Positions 1 to 9,498 are shown, numbered from the stretch's first letter. The stretch: DNA of 64,000 nucleotides from Goodfellowiella coeruleoviolacea (GCF_024171785.1 NZ_JAMTCK010000014.1:1-64000), one strand, 5' to 3'. Made by a program: numbers and translations. The notes: generated from the sequence alone by a model not told the origin.

Positions 1-367
1 TCTCATCGATCGCGTTGTCCACCCGCGCCTCGTACGCGGCATCCACCCCCTGCGCGATGTCCGGCGACTGCGACCCGATGGCCACGTTCACCCCGCACGA
101 GTTGCCGTCAAACCCCTTGGCCGACGAGTCATACCCGATCCGCAGGATCACATCCCGCACAATGCTGGGGATGTCCACGTACGCATCCGTGGTCACCTCA
201 CCGACCACATGCACCTGACCGGTGGTCACCAGCGTCTCCACCGCCACCCGCGACCGCGGATCCGCCGCGAGCAACGCGTCCAACACCGAGTCACTGACCT
301 TGTCGCACATCTTGTCCGGGTGCCCCTCGGTCACCGACTCACTGGTGAAGAGACGTTGGTTCAGCAT
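1..367 (-). CDS. metK: S-adenosylmethionine synthetase, N-terminal part (runs off window start)
   Basis: The enzyme makes S-adenosylmethionine from ATP and methionine in the cytosol. About 122 residues are visible, reading [19 protein letters not shown] at the start, which is the hallmark N-terminus of MetK including the His of the ATP-binding GHPDK motif. Further in, [12 protein letters not shown] and [11 protein letters not shown] are typical of the family. The ATG at 367 is chosen because a strong GAGGAGG lies about 9 bases upstream. The 3' two thirds of the gene lie outside the window. I cannot tell whether this is the only metK of the genome. Confidence 0.95.
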   Translation of the reverse strand, partial: MLNQRLFTSESVTEGHPDKMCDKVSDSVLDALLAADPRSRVAVETLVTTGQVHVVGEVTTDAYVDIPSIVRDVILRIGYDSSAKGFDGNSCGVNVAIGSQSPDIAQGVDAAYEARVDNAIDE

Positions 368-482
368 GAGGTCGTCCTCCTCGCATCCGGTCCAGCCAGC
401 TGGTCGGTCAGCGGCCCGACGGAGCCAGTCCTGTTGTCTCCTCCCGTGTTTACTCCACCGGCCTGAAATCTCGCTGAACACC

Positions 483-506
483 CAGTTGACCAGTTGACCA
501 GTTGAC
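483..506. repeat. Three tandem copies of CAGTTGAC
   Basis: The 8-base unit CAGTTGAC is repeated three times without a gap, about 120 bases upstream of the metK start. Each unit contains TTGAC, which resembles a -35 element on the plus strand. It could be a binding-site array or just slippage; the sequence does not decide. Confidence 0.75.
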
Positions 507-568
507 CGGGCACTTCCCCGGGTTCGACCCGCGTGCGCCCACCAGCCGGCCACCCCTGCGGGCCGCGA

Positions 569-626
569 TCACCCGAATGGCCCTGCCTGAAACTGCAACT
601 CGGGGGGTTTGCAAAGTCGACTCGCG
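569..626 (+). repeat. Dispersed intergenic element, copy 1
   Basis: This roughly 58-base stretch matches, in the opposite orientation, sequences at 23079-23139 and 25185-25245. Shared landmarks are CACCCGAA, GGCCCTGCCTGAA, CAACTCGGGGGG and TTTGCAAAGTCGACTCGCG. This copy differs at a few positions (for example CCGAATGG for CCGAACGG and AAACTGCAACT for AAGTGTCAACT). It lies 150 bases upstream of the pectate lyase gene and not within any gene. Confidence 0.85.
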
Positions 627-776
627 GGTGGTGGTCACCGGAGAGGACGCTGGAACACCTGATCGGCCGCCACTAGGGTGAAAACCCGGGTGATCGTCGG
701 CACCGGAGCTGATCACCCACTCGTGCGCCGCCACGCACCGGGTACTCGACACCGTTGTTGAGGAGGCGCGCGTCCC

Positions 777-2615
777 ATGACCACACCCGTGAACCGCCGC
801 AGGTTCGCCCAACTCGCGGCCACCCCGGTCCTCGCGTCGCTGGCCGGGGTCGGTACCGGCGCGGCCACCGCGAGCGCCACGAACACCGCGAGCGCCACGA
901 ACACCGCGGGCGCCGCGGCCGACACCCGGGCCGAAGCGCTCGCGGCCATCCGGCGCGCCGCCGTGTTCATGGACGAGCACGTCTCGTGCCGCGGCGGCTA
1001 CGTGTGGGCCTGCCGGCCCGACCTGTCGGCCTCCTGGGGCGAGCTGCAGGCCAACCGGACCATGTGCTGGATCCAGCCGCCGGGCACTCCGTCGGTGGGG
1101 CACAGCCTGCTCGACGCCTACCACGCCACCGGCGACGAGGCGTGCTACCGGGCGGCCGAGCGGACCGGGCTGGCGCTGGCCGAGGCGCAACTGCCGGTGG
1201 GCGGCTGGAACTACGTGCACGACTTCGCCGGCGAGGCGTCACTGCGGCGCTGGTACGACACGATCGGCGCCAACGGCTGGCGGCTTGAGGAGTTCCAGCA
1301 CTACTACGGCAACGCCACCTTCGACGACGCCGGCACCTCGTCCTCGGCGCAACTGCTGCTCCGGCTGTACCTGGAACGGCGGCACCCGCGCATCAAGGCC
1401 GCGCTGGACCGGGCCATCCGGTTCATCCTCCGCGCCCAGCTCACCGGCGGGATCGCCGACGGCGGTTGGCCGCAGCGCTTCCCCGCCGTCCCCGGCGCGG
1501 TCCGCCAGATGCCGTGGCCCGACGCGGACGCGCGGCCGCCCTGGCTGCCCGCTGACGTCGGGCACGGCATGGCGGACGGCGACTACACCGGGCACGTCAC
1601 GTTCAACGACGACGTGCTGGGCGAGAACATCAAGTTCCTGCTGATGTGCGTGTCCACACTGGACCGTCGCGATCTGGTCCGGCCGGTGCGCCGGGCCATG
1701 GAGTGCCTGCGCCGCCTGCACCAGCCGGGGCCGCAGGCCGGTTGGGGCCTGCAGCACCTGTCCCGCGCGGCCGGCGGCCGACCGGCCGGCGCGCCCGCGG
1801 CCGCCCGCTCCTACGAGCCGCGCGCGCTGGCCACGCACACCACCCAGACCAACATCCGCCAGCTGTTCCACTACTTCCGGCTGACCGGTGACCACACCTA
1901 CCTGCGCCGGGTGCCCGAGGCGATCGCCTGGCTGGAGAGCTGCCCGCTCACCGCCGAGCAGGTGGCGGACAACCCGCTGCTGGCCGGCCGCACCCACCCG
2001 ACCTTCGTCGAACTGGGCACCAACCGCGCGCGGTTCGTGCACCGCTTCGGGTCCAACATCCGCAACGGCGCCTACTACTTCGACCACGACCACCGCGCCA
2101 CGCTCAGCCACTACTCGGCCGGCCGCGCCATCGACATCGCCGGCCTGAGAGCCAGCTACGCGGAGCTGCGCTCGCTCAGCCGGGCCGAGGTCGCCGACCT
2201 GCGCGCCCGCTCCCCGCTGTCCCCCGGCGGGCCGATCCCACTGCCCCGCTACTTCTCGCCCAAGGACCTCGACCTGACCGACCTGTTCCGCGAGGCCGTC
2301 CCGACGCTGCCGACGGTGACCGAGGACCAGGCGCGGGCACTGGTGGCCGATCTCGGCGCCAAGGACCACTGGCTGACCCCGAGCACCGCGGTCACCAACC
2401 CCCACCGGGGCCCCGCGCCGAGCACGCCGTACCTCGGCCGCGCCTACCAGAGCACCCACGTCGGCGACGAGTACGACACCTCGCCCTACGACCCGCGCAC
2501 CCCACCGGCGGAACCGCCCTACCAGCCGCACCAGGGCGAGGCCGTGATCAGCTCGGCCACCTACTCCGGCAACACCGCCAAGCTGATCGCCCACGTCGCC
2601 GCCGGACGGTCCTGA
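777..2615 (+). CDS. Tat-exported pectate lyase, polysaccharide lyase family 10
   Basis: The protein (612 residues) is predicted to be secreted and to cleave polygalacturonate by beta-elimination. The N-terminus has a twin-arginine signal (NRRRFAQL) followed by an Ala/Gly-rich hydrophobic stretch and a Thr/Ala-rich linker to about residue 50. The family is recognised from GGWPQRFP (about residue 230), TGHVTFNDD (about 270) and ATFDDAGTSSSAQLLLRLY (about 180), which match the conserved blocks of PL10 alpha/alpha-toroid lyases. The ATG at 777 follows GAGGAGG by about 9 bases. Family PL10 members are often shorter, so the C-terminal 150 residues may be an added module. It appears to be a single-gene unit. 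Substrate is inferred from family only. Confidence 0.8.
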   Translation: MTTPVNRRRFAQLAATPVLASLAGVGTGAATASATNTASATNTAGAAADTRAEALAAIRRAAVFMDEHVSCRGGYVWACRPDLSASWGELQANRTMCWIQPPGTPSVGHSLLDAYHATGDEACYRAAERTGLALAEAQLPVGGWNYVHDFAGEASLRRWYDTIGANGWRLEEFQHYYGNATFDDAGTSSSAQLLLRLYLERRHPRIKAALDRAIRFILRAQLTGGIADGGWPQRFPAVPGAVRQMPWPDADARPPWLPADVGHGMADGDYTGHVTFNDDVLGENIKFLLMCVSTLDRRDLVRPVRRAMECLRRLHQPGPQAGWGLQHLSRAAGGRPAGAPAAARSYEPRALATHTTQTNIRQLFHYFRLTGDHTYLRRVPEAIAWLESCPLTAEQVADNPLLAGRTHPTFVELGTNRARFVHRFGSNIRNGAYYFDHDHRATLSHYSAGRAIDIAGLRASYAELRSLSRAEVADLRARSPLSPGGPIPLPRYFSPKDLDLTDLFREAVPTLPTVTEDQARALVADLGAKDHWLTPSTAVTNPHRGPAPSTPYLGRAYQSTHVGDEYDTSPYDPRTPPAEPPYQPHQGEAVISSATYSGNTAKLIAHVAAGRS

Positions 2616-2624
2616 ACCGGTGCG

Positions 2625-2653
2625 CCGGGCCGGCCCGACCGGGGCCGGCCCGG
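2625..2653. terminator. GC-rich hairpin between two convergent genes
   Basis: CCGGGCCGG (2625-2633) pairs perfectly with CCGGCCCGG (2645-2653) across an 11-base loop. The hairpin fills the 38-base gap between the stop codons of the pectate lyase gene and the convergent gene at 2654. There is no U tract, as is common in actinomycetes. A bidirectional terminator is likely. Confidence 0.6.
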
Positions 2654-3145
2654 TCAGAACTCCACGTCGTGTACGGCAAAGGACTGGTTGGTGTCCGCGC
2701 TCAGCCCGGTGACCTCCTTGATCACCGCCCACAGCGTGTTCTCGTCCGGCCCGTCGGCCGGATCGCCGACGCGGGACTCCGCCGGCAACGGCTCGCCGAC
2801 GGCCCGGCCGTACAGCGGCTCAGGCCTGCCGCCCTGCGCACAGGTGTGCCGAACCAGCTCGCCGTCCGCGTACAGCCACAGCGCGTAGATGTCTGACACG
2901 CTGGAGAAAACCACCGCGAGCGCCGTGGTGTCGGCGAGGTCGCCCAACTCGTCGAGCCTGGGTGGGAAGCGCTGGTCCGGGTCCCACAGCTGACACCAGC
3001 CGCCCTCGTCCGCCAGGTACAGCCGCTGGCCGGGAGCACTCGACCATGCCTGGTCGGCGTCCACCCGCTCGTCGCGTGATTCGTAGTAGAAGACGTCGGG
3101 CAGGCAGGCAACGACCTCGTCCGTTGACCGGCCACGCACGAACAT
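2654..3145 (-). CDS. Uncharacterised protein
   Basis: I do not recognise a family. The protein has about 163 residues and is acidic, with no signal peptide or membrane segment, so it is probably cytosolic. Internal motifs such as WCQLWDPDQRFPPRL and FSSVSDIYALWLYADGELV suggest a compact alpha/beta fold. The start ATG at 3145 (MFVRGRSTDEVV) is preferred over the longer reading frame from 3295, because the extra 50 residues are Arg/Pro-rich and would overlap the divergent regulator gene. It converges on the pectate lyase gene. Confidence 0.6.
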   Translation of the reverse strand: MFVRGRSTDEVVACLPDVFYYESRDERVDADQAWSSAPGQRLYLADEGGWCQLWDPDQRFPPRLDELGDLADTTALAVVFSSVSDIYALWLYADGELVRHTCAQGGRPEPLYGRAVGEPLPAESRVGDPADGPDENTLWAVIKEVTGLSADTNQSFAVHDVEF

Positions 3146-3277
3146 CGCCGAAGTATTCCAACCCACGGCAGATGGTTCACACGTTCGTGGGATGTTGTCA
3201 ACCCGCCCGAACCGGCGGCCGCGTCCTGGCAATCCACAAGGGACGATCGGAATACCGGGCGGCCGCTGTCGTGTCCG

Positions 3278-4627
3278 GTGTGGTTCCGGCATCATCAGGA
3301 CCTGACGCTGGTGAACAGCTGTGCCACGACAGGGGCGGTGTGCGAGGAAGTGTCAGGTCACGGCGGTCTCCGTCGACGGCGGGCCGAGCTGGAACACGAG
3401 TGGTCCCGGCGCGTTCCGCCGGGTCTGGTCCGGTCCGGCGACCTGGTCTGCGGGCAGGTGCTGCGCGGCGAGATCGTGGAGTCGTGGGCCCGCTCGCTGC
3501 GGCTGGTGGACCCGGCGCGGGACTGCGCGCCCGGGGCCGAGGACCTGGCGCAGCGCTGGCTGGACTCGCCGCTGCGCCAGCCGGTCACCGACCTCGCCGA
3601 CGAGCTGCGCGCCGCGGTCGACGACGCCGGGTTCGTCGCCGCGGTGACCGACGAGTCCGGCACGATCCTGTGGACCCGCAGCGGCCGGGTGATGCGGCGG
3701 CGCGCCGAGCGGGTGAACTTCGCCCCGGGCGGACGCTGGGACGAGGCGTCCATGGGCACCAACGCGCTGTCACTGGCGCTGCGCGACGGCCGCCCGGCCA
3801 CCGTGTTCTCGGCCGAACACCTGGTCGAGGCCTTGCACGGCTGGGTGTGCTACTCCGCCCCCATCCGCTCGCCCCAGGGGCGGGTGCTCGGGGTGCTCGA
3901 CCTGTCCAGCACCTGGGACCGGTCGCACCCGCTGGCCATGTCCACGGTCCGCGCCCTGGTGGGCACGATCGAGGCCCGGCTGGCCGAGACCGCGCCCGCC
4001 ACCCCGGCAACGACAACGGGACCAGCACCGGCGCCGCCGGCGCCGACGGCGACGGCGGACGGGCCCGCGCTGCGGCTGCGCTGCCTGGGTGACGCGCGGG
4101 CGTGGCGCGACGGGGTGGCGCTGCGGCTGCGGCCACGCCAGCTGGAGATCCTCACGCTGCTCGCGTTGGAGCGCGACGGGCTGTCCTCGGCCAGGCTGCG
4201 GGCCGCGCTGTACGGTGACCGGCCGGTCGGGGCGACCACGCTGAAGGCGGAGGTGTCGCACCTGCGCCAGGCCATCGGCGGCGCGCTGGCGTCCCGCTGC
4301 TACGCGCTGACCACGCCGGTGGCCTGCGATGCCACCGCCGTGCTGGACGCGCTGGCCGCCGGGGACACCGAGGCGGCGGTGCACGGCTACACCGGGCCGC
4401 TGCTGCCGGACTCGGACGCGCCGGGCGTGCTGGAGTGGCGCGAGTACCTGGCCGTCGCGGTGCGCGAGGCCGTGCTGGCCGCCACCGATCCCGGGCTCGC
4501 GCTGCGCTACGGCGAGCGCCACCCCTACGACGTCGAGGTGCACCAGCACGCCCACCGGCTGCTGCCAGCGGGTGACGGCCGGCGCGGGATCGCCGCGGCC
4601 CGGATGCGCGCCGCGCACCGCGACTGA
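3278..4627 (+). CDS. GAF-domain transcriptional regulator with SARP-like C-terminus
   Basis: This probably controls the aldehyde dehydrogenase operon that starts 135 bases downstream. Residues about 50-230 form the AcoR-like sensory region: LRGEIVESWARSLRL near the start, then a GAF domain containing GRWDEASMGTNALSLAL and PIRSPQGRVLGVLDLS. After an Ala/Thr/Pro linker (about 240-262) comes a winged-helix DNA-binding domain (LRLRPRQLEILTLLAL, about 285-345) and a BTAD-like helical tail. There is no AAA+ sigma-54 activation domain. Three in-frame starts are possible (ATG 3278, GTG 3311, GTG 3338); the 3338 GTG has a purine-rich AGGGG upstream and is the most family-like. Similar regulators often sit beside aldehyde dehydrogenase genes in actinomycetes. 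Confidence 0.75.
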   Translation: MWFRHHQDLTLVNSCATTGAVCEEVSGHGGLRRRRAELEHEWSRRVPPGLVRSGDLVCGQVLRGEIVESWARSLRLVDPARDCAPGAEDLAQRWLDSPLRQPVTDLADELRAAVDDAGFVAAVTDESGTILWTRSGRVMRRRAERVNFAPGGRWDEASMGTNALSLALRDGRPATVFSAEHLVEALHGWVCYSAPIRSPQGRVLGVLDLSSTWDRSHPLAMSTVRALVGTIEARLAETAPATPATTTGPAPAPPAPTATADGPALRLRCLGDARAWRDGVALRLRPRQLEILTLLALERDGLSSARLRAALYGDRPVGATTLKAEVSHLRQAIGGALASRCYALTTPVACDATAVLDALAAGDTEAAVHGYTGPLLPDSDAPGVLEWREYLAVAVREAVLAATDPGLALRYGERHPYDVEVHQHAHRLLPAGDGRRGIAAARMRAAHRD

Positions 4628-4762
4628 CGAGCGCCGCTCCCCCATCACCCGTTCGGGGCTACCCGCCAACCTTTCGCCAACCTCGGTGGCGCAGGGTGGC
4701 TGACGTCAACCACCAGTGGCCGCACCAACGACGGTGGCCGGGACACCCGCACTGGAGGAACA

Positions 4763-6280
4763 GTGGTCTACGCCAAGCCAGGCACGGAGGGCAGCCTCGT
4801 CCAGTTCGCCGAGCGCTACGACAACTTCATCGGCGGCGAGTGGGTGGCGCCGGTCGAGGGGCGCTACTTCGACAACGTCTCCCCCGTTGACGGCAGGACG
4901 TTCTGCCAGGTCGCCCGGTCCAGTGCGGCCGACATCGAGCTGGCCCTCGACGCCGCGCACGCCGCGGCCGAGAAGTGGGGCAGCACCAGTGCGGCACAGC
5001 GCGCCGGGGTGCTCAACCGGATCGCCGACCGGATCGAGGAGCACCTGGAACGGCTCGCGGTCGCGGAGACCTGGGAGAACGGCAAACCCGTCCGCGAGAC
5101 CCTGGCCGCCGACCTGCCGCTGGCCGTGGACCACTTCCGCTACTTCGCCGGCGTGGTGCGCGCCCAGGAGGGCGGCATCTCCGAGATCGACGCGGACACC
5201 GTCGCCTACCACTTCCACGAACCGCTCGGCGTGGTCGGCCAGATCATCCCGTGGAACTTCCCGATCCTGATGGCGGCGTGGAAGCTGGCGCCCGCGCTGG
5301 CCGCCGGCAACTGCGTGGTGATCAAACCGGCGGAGCAGACCCCGGCGAGCCTGCTGGTGGTGCTGGAGCTGATCGCGGACCTGCTGCCGCCGGGCGTGGT
5401 CAACGTGGTCAACGGCTTCGGCGTGGAGGCGGGCAAGCCACTGGCCTCCAGCAGCCGGGTGGCCAAGGTCGCGTTCACCGGCGAGACCACCACCGGCCGG
5501 CTGATCATGCAGTACGCCAGCGAGAACATCATCCCGGTGACCCTGGAACTGGGTGGCAAGAGCCCCAACGTCTTCCTGCCCGACGTCGTGGCTGCCGACG
5601 ACGACTTCCTGGACAAGGCCGTCGAGGGCTTCGTGATGTTCGCGCTCAACCAGGGCGAGGTGTGCACCTGCCCGTCGCGCGCGCTGATCCACTCGGCCAT
5701 CTACGACGAGTTCATCAGCCGCTGCGTCGAGCGCACCGAGGCGATCGTGGCCGGTAACCCGCTGGACCCGGCCACCATGATCGGCGCCCAGGCCAGCAGC
5801 GACCAGTTCGAGAAGATCCTGTCCTATGTGGACATCGGGCGGCAGGAGGGCGCCCAGGTGCTCACCGGCGGCAAGCCCCGCACGGTCGCCGGCCTGGAGG
5901 GCGGGTTCTACGTCGAACCGACGATCCTGCGCGGCACCAACGACATGCGCGTGTTCCAGGAGGAGATCTTCGGCCCGGTGGTGTCGGTGACCACCTTCGA
6001 CTCCACCGAGGAAGCGCTGAAGCTGGCCAACGACACCCTCTACGGCCTGGGCGCGGGCGTGTGGACCCGCGACATCAACGCCGCCTACCGGCTGGGCCGC
6101 GCGATCAAGGCCGGCCGGGTGTGGGTGAACAACTACCACTCGTACCCGGCGCACGCGGCCTTCGGGGGTTACAAGAAGTCCGGTATGGGGCGGGAAACCC
6201 ACAAGATGATGCTGGACCACTACCAGCAGACCAAGAACCTGCTGGTGAGCTACTCGACCAGCAGGGTGGGCCTGTTCTGA
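4763..6280 (+). CDS. NAD-dependent aldehyde dehydrogenase (ExaC/AldB type)
   Basis: The enzyme oxidises a short-chain aldehyde such as acetaldehyde to the acid with NAD, in the cytosol. Length (505 residues) is normal for the family. Visible motifs are [12 protein letters not shown] (about 155, cofactor-binding Asn), the catalytic Glu in LELGGKSPN (about 261) and the catalytic Cys in [11 protein letters not shown] (about 301). The GTG at 4763 is chosen from the GGAGG 6 bases upstream. The stop overlaps the start of the DUF779 gene, so the two are co-translated, and a GAF regulator precedes them. This trio is a familiar arrangement; the exact substrate is inferred. Confidence 0.9.
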   Translation: MVYAKPGTEGSLVQFAERYDNFIGGEWVAPVEGRYFDNVSPVDGRTFCQVARSSAADIELALDAAHAAAEKWGSTSAAQRAGVLNRIADRIEEHLERLAVAETWENGKPVRETLAADLPLAVDHFRYFAGVVRAQEGGISEIDADTVAYHFHEPLGVVGQIIPWNFPILMAAWKLAPALAAGNCVVIKPAEQTPASLLVVLELIADLLPPGVVNVVNGFGVEAGKPLASSSRVAKVAFTGETTTGRLIMQYASENIIPVTLELGGKSPNVFLPDVVAADDDFLDKAVEGFVMFALNQGEVCTCPSRALIHSAIYDEFISRCVERTEAIVAGNPLDPATMIGAQASSDQFEKILSYVDIGRQEGAQVLTGGKPRTVAGLEGGFYVEPTILRGTNDMRVFQEEIFGPVVSVTTFDSTEEALKLANDTLYGLGAGVWTRDINAAYRLGRAIKAGRVWVNNYHSYPAHAAFGGYKKSGMGRETHKMMLDHYQQTKNLLVSYSTSRVGLF

Positions 6281-6720
6281 TGCCGGATTCGCCGGGCAAC
6301 ACCGGCAACCAGGGACCGGCCGGGGTGAGTCGCGTCGAGCGCGTGCGGCTCACCCCGGCCGCGGAACGGCTGCTGCGCGCGCTGGTCGAGCGGCACGGCC
6401 CGGTCATGTTCCACCAGTCCGGCGGCTGCTGCGACGGCAGCGCGCCCATGTGCTACCCGCGCGCCGAGTTCCGGGTCGGCGCCTCGGACGTGCTGCTCGG
6501 CCAACTGGCCCTGGACACCCCGTTCTGGATCAGCGCCGACCAGTACGCGCACTGGCGGCACACCCACCTCACCGTGGACGTGGTGCCCGGTCGCGGCAGC
6601 GGGTTCTCGTTGGAGGCACCGGAAGGCGTGCGCTTCCTGCTCCGCTCCCGCCTGTTCACCGAGCAGGAGCTGGCCCGGATCGCGGCCGAACCGCCCCTGC
6701 CCACCGGAGCCGACGAGTAG
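6280..6720 (+). CDS. DUF779 family protein, partner of the aldehyde dehydrogenase
   Basis: A 146-residue cytosolic protein of the DUF779 family, which is repeatedly found next to ExaC-type aldehyde dehydrogenases; its biochemical role is not established. The recognisable core is FHQSGGCCDGSAPMC (about 45-60), with a Cys-Cys pair that could bind metal, and WISADQYAHWRHTHL. The first 20 residues are poorly conserved. The ATG at 6280 overlaps the stop of the preceding gene (TGATG), so translation is coupled. No terminator is evident downstream. Confidence 0.85.
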   Translation: MPDSPGNTGNQGPAGVSRVERVRLTPAAERLLRALVERHGPVMFHQSGGCCDGSAPMCYPRAEFRVGASDVLLGQLALDTPFWISADQYAHWRHTHLTVDVVPGRGSGFSLEAPEGVRFLLRSRLFTEQELARIAAEPPLPTGADE

Positions 6721-6856
6721 TGCTTTCTCGCTCGGGTGACCTCGTCGGGTGGCGAGCGGTCCGCGCGGCAGCGCATCGCGCCAGGCTTGCGGACGTGCGC
6801 GAGGAGGACCACCCCGGCCGGAGATGGGGCGAGGACCGGGCAACCGGCGAGGTCGG

Positions 6857-7441
6857 TCAGTCGCCGGCCGCGTCGAACGCCGCGACCATCCGGGTCGCCC
6901 GGTGCCTGATGACCGCACTCCGGTCCCGCTTGGCGACTTCGGTCAGCAGGGCGCGGAACTGCGGCCAGGGGTTGATGCTCGTGCTCCACACCGCCAGCTC
7001 GCGGAGCTTCTCCTCTGGCGCGGTCAGGGCCGAGTGGACCAGCGCGAACACGCGGCCGTCGAACTCGTGGGGTGCCGCCATGACCACGCGGACGAGCATG
7101 TCGGGGCGGATGTCGCCGCCCGGGCCGGCCGCAATCTCGACCAGGTCGTCCAGCGTCCACACGTCGAGGTTGTCCGCCAGCATCCCGGCGAGGCTCCTGG
7201 TGAGCCCGGGGCCTCCACCGCTGGCGAAGACGTAGGCGTTCTCCGTCACCACGTCAGCGCCGTAGTGGATCTCAAGCGTCCCGTCCCGGTGTCGCCGCCA
7301 CACCACCCTGCGGTGCTCGAAGGCGGCCGGGTCCGCCGGGGAGTCGGCGACCACGGACCACCCGTGGTCCTGCGCGTACCGCAGCACCTCGGTGAGTCCC
7401 GGGTAGCTCTTCAGGATCAGGCGGGGACTGTGGAAACGCAC
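6857..7441 (-). CDS. Uncharacterised protein
   Basis: I cannot assign a function. The protein has about 194 residues, no signal peptide and no membrane segment. It contains GGGPGLTRSLAGMLADNLDVWTLDD near the middle and an Arg/Lys-rich helical C-terminus. A GTG at 7441 with GGAG five bases upstream is taken as the start; an upstream ATG at 7513 is possible but adds a basic low-complexity leader. The gene diverges from the DUF1963-like gene at 7564, and the 122 bases between them must contain both promoters. Confidence 0.5.
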   Translation of the reverse strand: MRFHSPRLILKSYPGLTEVLRYAQDHGWSVVADSPADPAAFEHRRVVWRRHRDGTLEIHYGADVVTENAYVFASGGGPGLTRSLAGMLADNLDVWTLDDLVEIAAGPGGDIRPDMLVRVVMAAPHEFDGRVFALVHSALTAPEEKLRELAVWSTSINPWPQFRALLTEVAKRDRSAVIRHRATRMVAAFDAAGD

Positions 7442-7563
7442 ATCATCTCCCACTCGTGCGGGCTTACGGGGGACGCGAAGAGTACCCGCTCCCGCACCAG
7501 CGTGCCCGCGCACTGGACCGGCGGCAGCGCCTGACTGTCGTACCGGGCTGGCACCATCACCGC

Positions 7564-8433
7564 ATGCTCAGCCTTCCCCTGCTCCGCGCGTTGGCCCAGG
7601 AGCGGTTCTCTCCCGAGTTCGCGGACCGCTTCTGCGCTCTGTTGAAACCGAGGGGGCAGATCCTGTCGGCCGCCCGTCCAGGCGACGAGCCCGTCGGCGT
7701 CCTCGGTGGTGAGCCCCTGCTTCCCGAGTCGGTCGACTGGCCGGTGTGGGACGGGCACGGGCCGCTCTCCTTCGTCGCGTCGCTCCACTGTGGTCGGCTG
7801 TCGGCCACCCGGACCGGGTTGGCCCTGCCCCCGTCGGGCAGCCTGCTGTTCTTCTACTTCGACGGACAGGCCGACAACTACGAGACGTGGGTTGACCCCT
7901 CGGTGCCCGACGCCCGGTCCGGCGCCCGTGTCCTGCACGTCCCCGACGATGTCGCCGTGCGACCCCGAGGGACACCGAGCCCGCTGAAGCCGTACCAGCG
8001 GGTGCCCCTGCGCGCTGATCCCGCCGTCGAGCTGCCCGAAATCACCAGTGCCCGGCTCTACGAGCCGCTTGGACTCGACCACGCCACCGTGTCCGCGGAT
8101 CCGCGCTACGTCGCCTTCCAGGACGCCGTCTGGGACCTGCTGGGCGTCCGCCACCAGGTGGGTGGCGACCCGTCGTCCATTCAGGGCGAGGTCGAGTACG
8201 AGGTCGCCGACTTCCCCGAGGACTGGGATCTGGACAGCTTCGACCCCGACACCCCCCACTTCGACGACATCCTGGCCGAGGCGGGACGGTGGCGGCTCCT
8301 CCTCCAGGTCGCCAGCGACAGGGACGCCGGCATGCTGTGGGGCGACCTGGGCGCTCTCTACTGGCTGATCACACCGGAGGACCTCGCCGCCAGCCGCTTC
8401 GACCGGGCCCGCTTCACCTGGCAGTGCCACTGA
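7564..8433 (+). CDS. DUF1963 (YwqG-like) family protein
   Basis: A 289-residue cytosolic protein. The pattern GEPLLPESVDWPVWDGHGPLSF (split here: GGEPLLPESVDWP then HGPLSFVASL) about residues 50-80, followed by GSLLFFYFDG, is characteristic of DUF1963/YwqG proteins, which are of unknown function and often occur in variable genomic regions. The C-terminus has the other family block GDAGMLWGDLGALYWLIT-like (read here as GMLWGDLGALYWLI). The start ATG at 7564 is preferred to an upstream frame opening at 7456, whose first 36 residues look non-coding. Function unknown. Confidence 0.7.
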   Translation: MLSLPLLRALAQERFSPEFADRFCALLKPRGQILSAARPGDEPVGVLGGEPLLPESVDWPVWDGHGPLSFVASLHCGRLSATRTGLALPPSGSLLFFYFDGQADNYETWVDPSVPDARSGARVLHVPDDVAVRPRGTPSPLKPYQRVPLRADPAVELPEITSARLYEPLGLDHATVSADPRYVAFQDAVWDLLGVRHQVGGDPSSIQGEVEYEVADFPEDWDLDSFDPDTPHFDDILAEAGRWRLLLQVASDRDAGMLWGDLGALYWLITPEDLAASRFDRARFTWQCH

Positions 8434-8469
8434 TCCCACCGCCCCGCCTCGACTGCCGCGCACACCTGG

Positions 8470-9426
8470 TCAGGGCGCGGTCAGCGTGGTGACCACGACC
8501 TTGGCGGCTTCGGCGATGAGGGCGTCGTCGTGCTCGGCGTCGGCGGTGGCGCGGTCGGACATGATCGCCAGGACGACGGGCGGCCGGTTGGGCGGCCAGG
8601 CGACGGCGATGTCGTTGCGGGTGCCGTAGGTGCCGTTTCCGGTCTTGTCGCCGACCGTCCAGTCGGCCGGCACGCCGGCGCGGATCAGCTTCGTCCCGGT
8701 GATGTTGCCCTTGAGCCAGTCGGTGAACAGGGTGCGCTTGTCCTCGGGCAGGACCTCGCCCAGGGCGTACGCGCGCAGGCTGGTGGCGAGGGCGCGCGGG
8801 GTGCTGGTGTCCCGGATGTCCCCGGGCGCGGTCTCGCTCAACTCGGGTTCGACGCGGTCCACGTGCGTCACCTCGTCGCCGATCGCGCGCAGTTCCGCGC
8901 CCAGCGCCTGCGGGCCGCCGAGTTCCCGGAACAGCAGGTTGGCTGCGGTGTTGTCGCTGTAGCGGACGGCGGCCTCACAGACCTCGCGCAGGGTCATGCC
9001 GGTGTCCACGTGCTGCTCGGCGATGGGCGCGTGGTGGACCAGGTCCGCCCTGGTGTAGTGGACCACCTTGGCCAGGTCGGCCAGGGAGTTGCGGCGCAGC
9101 ACGGCCGCGGCGGACAGGGCCTTGTGCGTGGAGGCGTAGGCGAACCGCTCGTCGGCGCGGTGGGTGAGGGTGCGGCCGGTTCCGGTGTCCACCGCGTAGA
9201 CGCCGAGCCGGGCGTCGAACCTGGCTTCGAGCTGGCCGAACTCCTGGTCGGCCGCGACCGCGGTGGTCGGCGGCACCGAGGTCGTGGACCCCGCTGCGGT
9301 GGTGGCCGCCGGCGGCGCGGCGGTGTCGGCAGGGGCGCAGGCCGCGGTCAGGGCGAGCAGGGCCAGCGCCGCGAGGGTGGCCCGCCGGTGGAGGCGTGCT
9401 GGTCGTGTGGTCTCTTCCCGTGTCAC
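8470..9426 (-). CDS. Class A serine beta-lactamase, probable lipoprotein
   Basis: The enzyme would hydrolyse beta-lactams outside the cytoplasmic membrane. From a GTG start at 9426 the leader is basic then hydrophobic and ends in TAAC, a weak lipobox, so membrane anchoring is likely. All class A motifs are present: STHK (active Ser about 98), SDN (about 157), a Glu in [18 protein letters not shown] (about 194) and KTG (about 261). Two other in-frame GTG codons lie 9 and 15 bases upstream of the chosen start and an ATG lies at 9510. The gene diverges from a LysR regulator with operator-like palindromes between them, as in inducible bla systems of Streptomyces cacaoi. Confidence 0.92.
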   Translation of the reverse strand: MTREETTRPARLHRRATLAALALLALTAACAPADTAAPPAATTAAGSTTSVPPTTAVAADQEFGQLEARFDARLGVYAVDTGTGRTLTHRADERFAYASTHKALSAAAVLRRNSLADLAKVVHYTRADLVHHAPIAEQHVDTGMTLREVCEAAVRYSDNTAANLLFRELGGPQALGAELRAIGDEVTHVDRVEPELSETAPGDIRDTSTPRALATSLRAYALGEVLPEDKRTLFTDWLKGNITGTKLIRAGVPADWTVGDKTGNGTYGTRNDIAVAWPPNRPPVVLAIMSDRATADAEHDDALIAEAAKVVVTTLTAP

Positions 9427-9457
9427 GCCGGGCACTCTCACATCCGCGGCGTCATGC

Positions 9458-9498
9458 TGTCCAAGACACGATTGGGCGATTCCATGCTGTTCTGGCAT
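9458..9498. promoter_or_regulatory. Two candidate LysR operators between bla and its regulator
   Basis: TGTC-CAA-GACA (9458-9468) and ATGC-N7-GCAT (9484-9498) are short perfect inverted repeats. The second one fits the T-N11-A rule of LysR boxes and lies 13 bases upstream of the LysR GTG start. CATGCTGT precedes or overlaps both sites, giving a direct repeat spaced by about 30 bases. Divergent control of the beta-lactamase and autoregulation of the regulator are the natural reading. Confidence 0.6.

Larger units (their letters stand above)
368..776. other. Intergenic region between metK and the pectate lyase gene
   Basis: No supported gene is seen in these 409 bases. They hold a triple 8-bp tandem repeat (483-506) and copy 1 of the dispersed intergenic element (about 570-626). 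The two flanking genes diverge, so both promoters must lie here. I looked for a SAM riboswitch on the metK side and did not recognise one. Confidence 0.6.

Noticed and set aside
368-776. SAM riboswitch upstream of metK
   Set aside because: I looked for SAM-I, SAM-II and SAM-IV type conserved motifs and saw none. Absence by eye is not proof; a covariance-model search would decide.
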